A DNA stretch of 64,000 nucleotides from Bacillota bacterium (lineage in GTDB: Bacteria; Bacillota; Clostridia; Christensenellales; JAEXRW01): the NCBI GenBank assembly GCA_023454175.1, contig JAEXRW010000040.1:46827-110826 (forward strand), in the 5' to 3' direction. The notes under the pieces were generated by a model. That model was not told the DNA's origin and did no database searches. It worked only from the letters and a program-made list of their open reading frames with translations. Within the stretch, counting starts at the first letter, position 1, and each line of letters begins with the position of its first letter. The translations under genes and the position numbers were made by a program. Positions 33,913 through 41,880 of this stretch are shown piece after piece.

Positions 33913-34563
33913 TCAGTTGTACTCTCGCACCCGAAACTTGACCCCCAGCTCCTCCGCAATTCTTCTGCATTTCTCCCGGCCCTCTTCGCCGATGATGTCC
34001 ACGATGCTCAGCACCACGTTGGGCACATACTTCTTGCATTCCGCCGCAAATTTCAGTATCCCCTCAAATGCCTTTTCCCCGTAGACCGAATGGCACAGCT
34101 TTGCGTACGATGCCGCATCGGGCGCGTTCAGGCTGATGGATACCGTATCCACCAACCCCTCCAGCATCGGCGCTACCTCCCGGTGGTGGTACAGCTGCGC
34201 CTGCCCGTTGGTGTTGATGCGTACCTTCTTGCCCATGCTCTTGGCATATTGCGCCACGGCAAGCAGTACGTCCAGCTTGATGGTGGGCTCCCCGTACCCG
34301 CAGAATACCACCTCGCCGTATTCCTTGTGTTTTTCCATCTGGGAGATGACGTCCGCCGCCGTGGGTTCGTCCTTCAGCCACAGGTCCTCTCCCCCCACGC
34401 CCGGTCCCATGTTGCGGATGCAGAAGTCGCATGCGTTCGTGCACTGGTTCGTCAGGTTGATGTACAGGTTCCCCTTGTATTCATACGCGAAAACGTTGTT
34501 CAATCCCTTGCCTCCAAATTGCGTCAAAGAATATTTGTAGCGCCCCGTAGATTTGATATCCAT
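33913..34563 (-). CDS. TatD-linked radical SAM protein
   Basis: This is a 216-residue radical SAM protein with the CxxxCxxC cluster motif in NLTNQCTNACDFCIRN, the GGE-like GYGEPTIKLD segment, and a short barrel. Together with its position next to tatD, the length and motif context match the family of TatD-associated radical SAM proteins (TIGR04038). Its reaction is unknown. The gene is separated from tatD by an HH element of about 60 bases. The three genes metG, tatD and this one are read in the same direction and are probably co-transcribed from the T-box leader. Confidence 0.9.
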   Translation of the reverse strand: MDIKSTGRYKYSLTQFGGKGLNNVFAYEYKGNLYINLTNQCTNACDFCIRNMGPGVGGEDLWLKDEPTAADVISQMEKHKEYGEVVFCGYGEPTIKLDVLLAVAQYAKSMGKKVRINTNGQAQLYHHREVAPMLEGLVDTVSISLNAPDAASYAKLCHSVYGEKAFEGILKFAAECKKYVPNVVLSIVDIIGEEGREKCRRIAEELGVKFRVREYN

Positions 34564-34579
34564 GCGGTTTGAGGATTCC

Positions 34580-34647
34580 CCCGCAGGGCATATAATTGTC
34601 CGAAGGACACCATAATTCTTAATTCTTAACTATTAATTATTAATTTT
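34580..34647 (-). repeat. HH element at the 3' end of tatD
   Basis: CCCCGCAGGGC and TGTCC-GAA-GGACA hairpins are followed by the heptamers CTTAATT, CTTAACT, ATTAATT, ATTAATT (34613-34647). The tatD stop codon (34626-34628) and its last four codons lie within the heptamers. The GTCC/GGAC arms are a paired change relative to GCCC/GGGC. Confidence 0.85.
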
Positions 34648-35402
34648 AAAAATCTCTTCCCGTTATTGTATGTGGCTTCTTCGATTTCCTCGAATGTGAG
34701 TCCCTTGATTCGCGCCACTTCCTCCGCCACATGCCGTACGTACTTCGGCTCGTTGCGTTTCCCCCGGTGCGGCACCGGCGTCAGGTACGGGCAGTCCGTC
34801 TCGACCAATATGCGGTCCAGCGGTACCATCGCCGCCACTTCCTTCGGCGTCACTGCGTTGGTAAATGTCACCGAGCCCGAGAACGAGATGTAAAAGCCCA
34901 TGTCCAGGTACTGCTTCGCCGTCTCCACGCTCCCCGAGTAGCAGTGCATCACCCCGCCGGTGAGCCGTTTGTAATACACGCACAGCAGGTCCATCGTCTC
35001 CTTCGCCGCCTCCCGGCTGTGGATGATGACTGGCTTCTTTGTTTGTACTGCGAGTTCAAGCTGGAGTTCAAAGACCTTCTTCTGCACGTCCCGCGGCGAG
35101 AAATCATAATGGTGGTCCAGGCCGATCTCTCCCACCGCCATCATCTTCGGGTGCTGTAATATCTTCTCCAGCTTCTCCATGTCCCCGGCCTGGTATCCCT
35201 TCGCGTCGTGCGGGTGGATGCCCGCCGAGCCGTAGAGGAACGGGTATTTTTCGCAGAGGGATACGCATTGCTGCGAACACTCCACGTCGCACCCGGCCTC
35301 CAGCGCCAGTCCGATGCCGTTTCCCGGCAGCGCGGCTAATACGTCTTCCCGGTCCTCGTTGAATTTATCGCTCAAAAGGTGTACATGCGTGTCAAAGAGC
35401 AT
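34626..35402 (-). CDS. tatD: TatD-family metal-dependent hydrolase
   Basis: This 258-residue amidohydrolase-fold enzyme has FDTHVHLLSDKF with the HxH metal site, the ligand Glu in GEIGLDHHYDFSPR, the His in KPVIIHSREAAKE and the terminal Asp in VETDCPYLTPVPHRGKRNEP. Family members are DNases or D-aminoacyl hydrolases in the cytoplasm. It lies 12 bases after metG, as in Bacillus (yabD), so it is in the metG operon. The C-terminal residues LIINS are encoded by heptamer repeat units, so the last few amino acids may have been altered by repeat insertion. Confidence 0.95.
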   Translation of the reverse strand: MLFDTHVHLLSDKFNEDREDVLAALPGNGIGLALEAGCDVECSQQCVSLCEKYPFLYGSAGIHPHDAKGYQAGDMEKLEKILQHPKMMAVGEIGLDHHYDFSPRDVQKKVFELQLELAVQTKKPVIIHSREAAKETMDLLCVYYKRLTGGVMHCYSGSVETAKQYLDMGFYISFSGSVTFTNAVTPKEVAAMVPLDRILVETDCPYLTPVPHRGKRNEPKYVRHVAEEVARIKGLTFEEIEEATYNNGKRFLKLIINS

Positions 35403-35414
35403 CTTCTCTTCACC

Positions 35415-37430
35415 TTACCTTACCTTGGCGCCGCTTTCGAATTCTTCCAGCGTTGTGATGGCCGTCAGCTTCGTGTCGCTCTCATCCGATGCGCACAGGA
35501 TCATCCCCTGCGAGAGCACCCCGCGCAGCTTTGCGGGCTTCAGGTTGGCTACCAGCACCACGGTCTTGCCCACCAGCTGTTCCGGAGCATACCATTTTTT
35601 GATGCCCGAGACGACCGTGCGCCGTTCCTCGCCTACGAGCAGTTCCAGTTTCAGCAGTTTGTCCGCGCCTTCGATGGGCTCGCAGTGCTCCACTTTCGCC
35701 AGTCGCAGGTCGATCTTCGCAAAATCGTCGTATGTGATATAGTTATCCTCGGGTTTCTTCTCTGCATTCACGGTTGTCTCGGCATTCACGGGTGCTTCCG
35801 GTTTCTTCTCTTCCACTTTTATTTCCTCCGCTTTCTTGTCTTCTGTACTTGCAGAACGCGGCAGCAGCGCGTTCAGCGCCTCCAGCTCCGCCTTCATGTC
35901 GATGCGCGGGAAGAGCGCCTCCCCCTTGCATACCTGTGTGCCCGGCTTGATCCCGTCGAAACTGGACAGGCTCTCCCACGTCTTCAGGTCCTCACTGCAG
36001 ATGCCGAGCTGGGTAAAGATCCGTTCCATCGTCTCGGGCATGAAGGGTGCGATGAGTACCCCCGTCTGCCGCATGGCCTCCGCCAGGTTATATAGTACCG
36101 ATTGCAGCCTGCATATGCCGGCCTCATCCTTCGCCAGCTTCCACGGTTCCGTCAGGTCGATATATTTGTTGCAGAGGCGAACAAAGAGCCATATCTCGTT
36201 CAGCGCGTCCGAGAAGTGCAGTTCGTCCATGTGCCGCTCCACCGCGTAGGGCAGCCCCGCCGCCATCGCGCGGATGGCGTGATCGTGCTCCGTCTCCTCG
36301 GCAGGCTTCGGCACCTTGCCCTCGAAGTATTTCTCGATCATCGCCACCGTCCGGGAAACGAGGTTCCCCAGGTCGTTGGCCAGGTCCGAGTTGATGCGCT
36401 GGAGCAGCGCCTCGTTGGAGAATACGCCGTCCGAGCCGAAGGGCACCTCGCGCAGCAGGAAATAGCGGATGGCGTCCACTCCGTACCGGTCAATGAGGGC
36501 CACCGGGTCCACCACGTTCCCCTTGCTCTTGCTCATCTTCCCGCCTTCCAGCACCAGCCACCCGTGGCCGAATACCTGTTTTGGCAACGGCAGCCCCAGC
36601 GCCATCAGCATGATGGGCCAGATGATGGTGTGGAAGCGTACGATCTCCTTCCCCACCAGGTGGATGTCCGCCGGCCAGTACCGCTGGAAGTTGCACTCGT
36701 CCGCGCTCAGGTAGCCCAGCGCGGTGATATAGTTGGACAGCGCGTCCAGCCACACGTACACCACATGCTTCTCGTCAAATGTCACCGGGATCCCCCACTT
36801 GAAACTGGTACGGGATACGCACAGGTCCTCAAGTCCGGGCTTCAGGAAGTTGTTGATCATCTCGTTTTTGCGGGATGCCGGCTGGATGAATTCGGGGTGG
36901 GCTTCGATGTATTCCAGCAGCCTGTCCTGGTACTTGCTCTGCTTGAAGAAATAGCTTTCCTCTTTCACCAGCTCCACGGCCCGCCCGCAGTCCGGGCACA
37001 TCCCGTCCTTCAGCTGCCGTTCCAGGAAAAAGGTCTCACAGTCCGTGCAGTACCAGCCCTCGTATTCGCTCTTGTAGATGTCCCCCTGGTCATAGAGCTT
37101 TTTGAAGATCTTCTGCACCGCCAGCACGTGCCGCTCCTCCGTCGTCCGGATGAAGTCGGTGTGCGAGATGTTCATCAGCTTCCACAGGGATTGGATGCCG
37201 GATACGATCTCGTCCACATACTGTTGCGGCGTCACGCCCGCCTCTTTGGCCTTGCGTTCGATCTTCTGGCCGTGCTCGTCCGTGCCGGTGAGGAAGAATA
37301 CATCGTACCCCTTCAGCCGCTTAAAGCGGCACATCGCATCCGCCGCCACCGTGGTGTAGCTGTGCCCGATGTGCAGCTTACCGCTCGGGTAATAGATGGG
37401 TGTCGTCAGGTAAAACGTCTTTTTGTCCAT
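35415..37430 (-). CDS. metG: Methionyl-tRNA synthetase with C-terminal tRNA-binding domain
   Basis: This is a 671-residue class I synthetase. The HIGH motif is at residues 20-23 (KLHIGHSYT), the zinc-binding region is CTDCETFF...GMCPDCGR, and the KMSKS loop (GKMSKSKGNVVDP) lies near residue 300. An anticodon-binding helical domain follows. After a charged linker (DKKAEEIKVEEKKPEAP) comes the EMAP-II-like tRNA-binding domain (residues of about 565-671, FAKIDLRLAKVEHCEPIEGA). It charges initiator and elongator tRNA-Met. A T-box leader with an AUG specifier controls it. It is the first gene of the metG-tatD-radical SAM operon. Confidence 0.97.
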   Translation of the reverse strand: MDKKTFYLTTPIYYPSGKLHIGHSYTTVAADAMCRFKRLKGYDVFFLTGTDEHGQKIERKAKEAGVTPQQYVDEIVSGIQSLWKLMNISHTDFIRTTEERHVLAVQKIFKKLYDQGDIYKSEYEGWYCTDCETFFLERQLKDGMCPDCGRAVELVKEESYFFKQSKYQDRLLEYIEAHPEFIQPASRKNEMINNFLKPGLEDLCVSRTSFKWGIPVTFDEKHVVYVWLDALSNYITALGYLSADECNFQRYWPADIHLVGKEIVRFHTIIWPIMLMALGLPLPKQVFGHGWLVLEGGKMSKSKGNVVDPVALIDRYGVDAIRYFLLREVPFGSDGVFSNEALLQRINSDLANDLGNLVSRTVAMIEKYFEGKVPKPAEETEHDHAIRAMAAGLPYAVERHMDELHFSDALNEIWLFVRLCNKYIDLTEPWKLAKDEAGICRLQSVLYNLAEAMRQTGVLIAPFMPETMERIFTQLGICSEDLKTWESLSSFDGIKPGTQVCKGEALFPRIDMKAELEALNALLPRSASTEDKKAEEIKVEEKKPEAPVNAETTVNAEKKPEDNYITYDDFAKIDLRLAKVEHCEPIEGADKLLKLELLVGEERRTVVSGIKKWYAPEQLVGKTVVLVANLKPAKLRGVLSQGMILCASDESDTKLTAITTLEEFESGAKVR

Positions 37431-37482
37431 AGAATATCATCCGTCCTTCGTTGCTCGCGTATAAAGCGGCGCGTTGTAAAAA

Positions 37483-37735
37483 ACAAAAAACCCCTCGTTT
37501 GCATAAGGGGCGAAATGTTCGCGGTACCACCCTGTTTCCCCGCGCATTGCGATCAATAGCGCAGGCTCGTTGGTCTCTGCTGTAACGGGCTGCCCCGTCC
37601 CTGGCTCCGTAGTTGCAACCACCTCGCCGGGGATGCTCCGCGGCCATGTTCGAAGGGTTCGGTCCCACCGGCTTTCACCTGTATCCGGCTCTCTGTCTGG
37701 CCCAAATGACCTTCTACTCTCCGCATCACTGCTTT
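37483..37735 (-). promoter_or_regulatory. T-box riboswitch (Met specifier) upstream of metG
   Basis: On the minus strand the T-box sequence AGGGTGGTACCGCG (37521-37534) lies just before a terminator with CCCCT-TATGCAAACG-AGGGG and a T run (37483-37506). Upstream are an AGAGAG-type GA motif within the Stem I region and GAACATGGCCGCGGAGCA. There ATG (37645-37647) occupies the specifier position, which matches the methionine gene it precedes. Uncharged tRNA-Met should favour antitermination. The 5' boundary is approximate. Confidence 0.9.
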
Positions 37736-38107
37736 GCATGTCAGTATAACCCATCCGCCTTTTCCCTGTCAAGGCAAGGCTTGTTAAGGCGGGGATGGTT
37801 TGGGCTTATTATAACCGCAATAAAGGCATGCTACCCTATATATGATTACGCTGCTTTCTCGATTGGACGATTATCTCGATCTCTTTCATATTATATGCCC
37901 TTTTCAGGGGAGGCTGACTAAACCGATCCGAAGGGTCATATACTATACCTCCCCCTGACTTCCGCTCATAACAGCCTGAACGATTCTCCATGTCACACAT
38001 ATCTTGATCTGTACCGTAGGGGTTGCTGTCCACAGCGACCTTGTCTCTGTTTTCAGCCTGATGATAAAGAAAAGGTCCGATTCTCATCAGCCCTTTCCTC
38101 GTTTTCT
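37736..38107. other. Spacer between T-box and redox operon
   Basis: No gene was seen. The stretch contains a TGAACGATTCTCCATGTC ... TAGGGG repeat (37972-38040) and, near 38058-38100, a weak stem followed by TTTTCTTT on the minus strand that might end the redox operon. Confidence 0.5.
37972..38040 (+). repeat. 63-bp repeat with TAGGGG-hairpin, third copy
   Basis: CAGCCTGAACGATTCTCCAT ... CCGTAGGGGTTGCTGTCCACAGCGACC matches the two direct repeats at 27974-28150. The terminal arms GGTTGCTG and CAGCGACC pair with one mismatch position. Confidence 0.6.
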
Positions 38108-38248
38108 TTACCCGATCAATGTGCAGCAAAGGTATCCAGCCAGAAGTACAAATCCTACGCTGCCCAGGACTATTAGCGTGGTTCCCCACCACTTCAACCG
38201 CTTTGGCGCTCGTGCGTTTCCTTCGTTCTTGGTTACTGTGTTCTGCAT
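38108..38248 (-). CDS. Small single-helix membrane peptide (46 aa), twin of 39965-40093
   Basis: This ORF begins MQNTVTKNEGNARAPKRLKWW and continues with a hydrophobic helix TTLIVLGSVGFVLLAGYLCC, ending TLIG. AAAGGAG lies ten bases before the ATG. A paralogue lies 1.7 kb upstream in the same direction, with the same pattern: MQNTV, KNEG, a basic stretch, KWW, TTLIVLGS, LLAG, LCCT, terminal G. Two independent copies with different codons show that the frame is translated and selected. It is predicted to be a type II (N-in) membrane peptide with a Cys-Cys pair at the outer end. The function is unknown. It is probably the last gene of the operon. Confidence 0.85.
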   Translation of the reverse strand: MQNTVTKNEGNARAPKRLKWWGTTLIVLGSVGFVLLAGYLCCTLIG

Positions 38249-38321
38249 GATTGAATAGCTCCTTTCAAACAAATTTAATTTTTATGATTGCATGCGGTGC
38301 CGAATGGGATGATTGCGGCTG

Positions 38322-39821
38322 TCACCGTATTTTATTGGCGCACTGGCAGGCCGCTCCGAGCGCGCCCGGCACGCCGCCGATCTGCATGGCCCAGCACGAG
38401 CCTATATACAGGTTTTTTACGGGCGTTCCCGTATGGATGCTCATGCTGCTTTTAAAGAACCTCTTCCTTGGGTTCCAGCTCCATGCCGAAGTAGCCCCGC
38501 CCGTATTGCCTGTAAACCGTTCGTAAGTCAGCGGCGTTGCGGCCTCCTTGTATTGGATGCTTTCCCTTAATCCCGGGATCACCCTGCATGCGCTGTCTAT
38601 CATGGTTTCCATTGCGTCCTCTTTCAGCCGCCTGTATGCCTCCTTGTCCCCCCCGCCCCAATTATTCATCCACCGGTATGGCACCATTGTCTGGATCATC
38701 AGCGAGGATTTGCCTTCGGGAGCCAGCTTCTCGTTCACCATGGAAGGCGAATAGATGCTGACCGATGTTTTTTGAAAATATTTCTCGTCATTGGGGTCGT
38801 AGATATCATAGCCCTGTTTCTTGTCGCAGGAAAAAATATGCGGCGCTTTCATATATCCGCCGAGCTCTTCGTTTGTCATATCCAGCCCCAGGTATACCGT
38901 GCAGTACCCTTCCGAGATTGCGGCGTTCGAGATGGCGTCCTGCAGGGTTTGCGGGATCAGATCCTGGTCGTCCAAAAGCTTCAGCAAAGTCCCCTTGTAG
39001 TCCATGGCGGCGATGACATAATCCGCTTCATAAACGGTATGGTTGCATGAGACTCCCGCTGCGGCCCTGTTCTTTGTGAGGATACTGTCGACACGGGACT
39101 TCAGCTTCAGCTGGCCGCCCAGTTTCATGAAGTTCTCCGCCAATGTATCTGCCCAGGCCTGCATGCCGCCTTTCACGGTCCAAAGATCGTTGAATACCGA
39201 TAAGAAATTGCCTCCTAGTGCCAGGGCGGGCATATCCGGATAGCTCGTTCCCATGAATATCCTGTACAACTCCGAGCCTTCTTCAAAATACCTGGACGCA
39301 AATTCGGATGACGGCATCTCCCCAAACCGTTTTCCAGCTTTCAGCAGCTTCGGCATCCTTGGGATGTACGGGAGTATTGTCTTTGCCTTGCTGAAGCCTT
39401 TGCATATAAAAGGCATGGGTGTATCCATGTCTCCCAATGCTCCTGTGATTTCATCCAGGTCTGAAAAGGCCCTGTCCAGCCTTTCCCTGTCAGATGGGAA
39501 ACCTGTATAGACCATCCTTTTGAAATCGTCGTAATTTGCGGGTATCCCGTCAAAGTTGTCCGAAAGGAATCGTGTTCTCAGTTTCACAAAACCGATTTTG
39601 TCAAACACCCCTATATCCTTCATTGCCTTGAATACGGATGCCGAGGCTTCGAGGTTTACTGTACCGCTCTCGAAATAGTACCCTTTCCTGTAAAATCCGG
39701 CTGTATAGCCGCCGGGCGCGCTGTGGGCTTCAAAGATGGTTACTTTGTGCCCCTTCTTTGCAAGGAGGTTCCCGGCATAGAGCCCGCCCATTCCCGCACC
39801 GATAATGATGACCTGTTTCAT
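38322..39821 (-). CDS. Phytoene desaturase/CRTISO-like FAD-dependent oxidoreductase
   Basis: This 499-residue flavoprotein has the N-terminal dinucleotide-binding motif KQVIIIGAGMGGLYAGNLLA (GxGxxG at residues 8-13), followed by AHSAPGGYTAGF as in carotenoid desaturases and isomerases. The C-terminal FAD-binding motif is VKNLYIGSCWAMQIGGVPGA. The family includes phytoene desaturases, carotenoid isomerases and retinol saturases, so a hydrophobic polyene or lipid substrate is plausible. I chose ATG 39821, with AGGAG seven bases upstream; the frame runs back to 40049 but overlaps the small peptide gene. No carotenoid biosynthesis genes are nearby. It is flanked on both sides by paralogous membrane peptides. 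Confidence 0.9.
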   Translation of the reverse strand: MKQVIIIGAGMGGLYAGNLLAKKGHKVTIFEAHSAPGGYTAGFYRKGYYFESGTVNLEASASVFKAMKDIGVFDKIGFVKLRTRFLSDNFDGIPANYDDFKRMVYTGFPSDRERLDRAFSDLDEITGALGDMDTPMPFICKGFSKAKTILPYIPRMPKLLKAGKRFGEMPSSEFASRYFEEGSELYRIFMGTSYPDMPALALGGNFLSVFNDLWTVKGGMQAWADTLAENFMKLGGQLKLKSRVDSILTKNRAAAGVSCNHTVYEADYVIAAMDYKGTLLKLLDDQDLIPQTLQDAISNAAISEGYCTVYLGLDMTNEELGGYMKAPHIFSCDKKQGYDIYDPNDEKYFQKTSVSIYSPSMVNEKLAPEGKSSLMIQTMVPYRWMNNWGGGDKEAYRRLKEDAMETMIDSACRVIPGLRESIQYKEAATPLTYERFTGNTGGATSAWSWNPRKRFFKSSMSIHTGTPVKNLYIGSCWAMQIGGVPGALGAACQCANKIR

Positions 39822-39964
39822 CTTGATTCTCCTGATATCTGGATTGCTTTCCTGCCTGTGCACCTCCCGCCATCCGGGGTTGTCGGAGGCGGGAGTGCGC
39901 TGCGGGAGGTAACCGCTCCGTTCATTTACGCGGTCCGTTGGATTTTTGGCCGTAGTGGGCTTCG

Positions 39965-40093
39965 TCATCCCAAATAGGTACAGCACAGGAATCCTGCGAG
40001 GAGTACGAGGCCGATGCTGCCCAGGACGATCAAGGTGGTGGCCCACCACTTCAGTTTCCTTTTGCCTTCATTTTTTGCCACTGTGTTCTGCAT
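39965..40093 (-). CDS. Small single-helix membrane peptide (42 aa), twin of 38108-38248
   Basis: It begins MQNTVAKNEGKRKLKWWATT and continues with LIVLGSIGLVLLAGFLCC, ending TYLG. A positively charged N-terminus leads into one membrane helix, with a Cys-Cys pair at its far end. AAAGGAG lies ten bases before the ATG, as in the twin. It lies between the EFR1 gene (122 bases upstream) and the FAD oxidoreductase (143 bases downstream). The gap to the latter contains a CTCCCGCC...GGCGGGAG hairpin that could tune expression. No known family was recognised. Confidence 0.85.
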   Translation of the reverse strand: MQNTVAKNEGKRKLKWWATTLIVLGSIGLVLLAGFLCCTYLG

Positions 40094-40215
40094 GGTTGCA
40101 TTGCTCCTTTCATGTAAATTTCATTTTTTTATATTGCAAGGACTTTTGTGTTCATTGCGCTCCTGCGCGGTTGCACTCTTGTCCGTTTGCGCTTGTTTTT
40201 CCCGCTGCGAGGGGT

Positions 40216-41004
40216 TCACCGTAATGCCAGGTCCGCCGCTTTGATCTCCGGGTTGTGGTACCTGTATGTCTCGTTTGCCACATGGATGGCATGCTGCGGG
40301 CACCACTGGATGCAGCCGTAGCACATCTCGCAGTTGTGGTGCCACACGGGTTTGCCGCTTTCCAGCCTCACGTTCCCCCGGGGGCAGATTTTTTCGCACG
40401 TCCCGCATCTCCTGCAGTTTTCATCGACCGAATATGCGTTGTCCCAGGCCATGAGTTTGTCTTTCATGAGCCCCATCAGGCCGTGCATCATCCCGCAGAA
40501 TAGGTTGGTCACGGTCGAACCGGTCTCGGGCGCATGCTTTTTGTTTGCTTGGATGGTTTGGATGATTTCTGCCAGGCGCTCCTTCCCGGAAGGGTAATAA
40601 AAGCGGTTCAGGCTTTTTACGAACCGTACAAACCCCGGGTCATCCGTCACCGTGTTGGACCCTTCCCTGCAGATGAATCCTGCGTCCAGATCCGCCCCGT
40701 TCTTCCGCAGCAATTTCCGCAGTTCTTTCAGGGTCCTTGCCGGCGTCCCCCCGCACGTGGCAATGGCAAATATGTAGGACTTCCCTTCCGCTTGAAATCC
40801 TTTGAGGAATTCCGCCACGATGCGCGGTACCCCCCACCCGTATACCGGGAATACGAATCCGATCCGCTCTGCGTGCTCGTGGGCCGTCTGGCCGAGCGCC
40901 TTCGGTATCGGGACCAGTTCCGCCCCGCCAAGCCCCTTCGCCAGTTCGCGGGCCAGTGCCAGCGAATTGCCCGTCGTGGAAAAGTAAAAGATTTTCGTTT
41001 CCAT
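40216..41004 (-). CDS. EFR1-type flavodoxin-ferredoxin fusion protein
   Basis: This is a redox protein of about 262 residues. The N-terminal flavodoxin-like domain binds FMN (IFYFSTTGNSLALARELA is the phosphate loop; GFVFPVYGWGVPRIV and IATCGGTPARTL line the flavin). The C-terminal ferredoxin domain has CRRCGTCEKICPRG and CEMCYGCIQWCP for two [4Fe-4S] clusters. The architecture is that of EFR1-family ferrodoxins. It could deliver electrons to the FAD oxidoreductase encoded downstream; this is inference from the operon. I chose ATG 41004 because AGGAG lies eight bases upstream, whereas ATG 41010 is too close. It diverges from the TetR gene across an operator region. Confidence 0.92.
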   Translation of the reverse strand: METKIFYFSTTGNSLALARELAKGLGGAELVPIPKALGQTAHEHAERIGFVFPVYGWGVPRIVAEFLKGFQAEGKSYIFAIATCGGTPARTLKELRKLLRKNGADLDAGFICREGSNTVTDDPGFVRFVKSLNRFYYPSGKERLAEIIQTIQANKKHAPETGSTVTNLFCGMMHGLMGLMKDKLMAWDNAYSVDENCRRCGTCEKICPRGNVRLESGKPVWHHNCEMCYGCIQWCPQHAIHVANETYRYHNPEIKAADLALR

Positions 41005-41035
41005 ACCCATCTCTCCTGTCCTTCAAATGATTTGA

Positions 41036-41120
41036 CATACCGTTTCGGATGCGGTATGCTGTAATCATAAAATATATACCGTCGGTATACTTTTGAGATA
41101 AGTATACTCGCGTTATACTT
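41036..41120. promoter_or_regulatory. TetR operator region with three palindromes
   Basis: The 137-base divergent spacer holds three palindromes. These are CATACCG-N9-CGGTATG (41036-41058), TATACC-GTC-GGTATA (41075-41089) and AAGTATA-N7-TATACTT (41100-41120). The last contains a TATACT -10 for the tetR gene. They share the core GTATACY. They are likely sites for the TetR protein to repress both directions. Confidence 0.75.
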
Positions 41121-41147
41121 TTCTGTCAATAGGAGATTTCAATAAAG

Positions 41148-41780
41148 ATGGAAAAAACTTTATCGAAGCGAGAATCCAACAAAACGCAGAAAAAAGCCGC
41201 CCTCGTCGATGCTGCGGAAAAGCTCTTTGTGCAGAAAGGTTTTGAAAATACGTCCATCGATGATGTCGCCCGGGATGCCGGCCTTACCAAAAGGACCCTT
41301 TACCAGTATTTCATCAGCAAGGAGGATCTCTTTTTTGCGGTCGCCCTCAGAGGTGCGAAACAGCTTACGTCCATGTATGAGGAAGCGTTGGGAAGAGGCG
41401 TAACCGCCCTGGAAAAGATTCGTCTTGCCAACCAGGCATACCTGAGGTTCTATCAGCAAAACACAGGAATGTTTAAGCTTCTGAATTATCAGCCCGCCAA
41501 CCAGCAGAATAGTTTAGCCAGCCCGCATTATGTGGAAATGGGCAGGGTGATCGGGACGAGGATGGGGCATTTCGCCGGTCTGGTGGATCTGGCCAGAGCC
41601 GACGGCAGCATCGATCCCCGTTTGGACCTGAAGCAGGCGGTGTACTTCGCGTTCTTTTCTGCGTTCAGCCTGCTTTATGCTTCCTCCGTCCAGGATAAAA
41701 GCGGATGGGCCATCATGGGGTTGGACGAGTACGACTTCCTCCGGTTCGGTTTTGAGCTGCTTTCCGACGCCCTGAAATGA
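41148..41780 (+). CDS. TetR-family transcriptional regulator
   Basis: This is a 210-residue regulator. The N-terminal helix-turn-helix is IDDVARDAGLTKRTLYQYFISKEDL, preceded by AAEKLFVQKGFENTS, typical of TetR/AcrR. The remaining helices form the ligand-binding domain. There is no obvious ligand signature. AGGAG precedes the ATG (AATAGGAGATTTC). It is divergent from the EFR1 gene and separated from it by the operator region, so it most likely controls the redox operon and itself. A hydrophobic or oxidant inducer is possible but speculative. Confidence 0.93.
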   Translation: MEKTLSKRESNKTQKKAALVDAAEKLFVQKGFENTSIDDVARDAGLTKRTLYQYFISKEDLFFAVALRGAKQLTSMYEEALGRGVTALEKIRLANQAYLRFYQQNTGMFKLLNYQPANQQNSLASPHYVEMGRVIGTRMGHFAGLVDLARADGSIDPRLDLKQAVYFAFFSAFSLLYASSVQDKSGWAIMGLDEYDFLRFGFELLSDALK

Positions 41781-41815
41781 GCATGTACCTTATGGCGCTT
41801 TATACTGGAAATGAT

Positions 41816-41844
41816 AAGGGAGGCTGGATGATCCAGTCTCCCTT
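41816..41844. terminator. Hairpin between tetR and comB ends
   Basis: AAGGGAGGCTGGA-TGA-TCCAGTCTCCCTT is a near-perfect stem at the convergent ends of tetR and comB. It belongs to the GGGAGGC hairpin group. It is a likely bidirectional terminator. Confidence 0.65.
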
Positions 41845-41850
41845 ATATAC

Positions 41851-41880
41851 CTTAACTCTCAACTTTCCACTCTCAACTAG
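41851..41880 (-). repeat. HH heptamers at the comB 3' end
   Basis: Units TTAACTC, TCAACTT, TCCACTC and TCAACTA run into the comB stop codon; the TAG at 41877-41879 is made by a unit. Confidence 0.75.

Noticed and set aside
36102..37559. 485-residue plus-strand frame
   Set aside because: It is antisense to metG, has no family motif and crosses the T-box.
39822..40049. N-terminal extension of the FAD oxidoreductase
   Set aside because: It overlaps the small peptide gene and has no ribosome binding site; the FAD motif starts at 39821 with AGGAG upstream.
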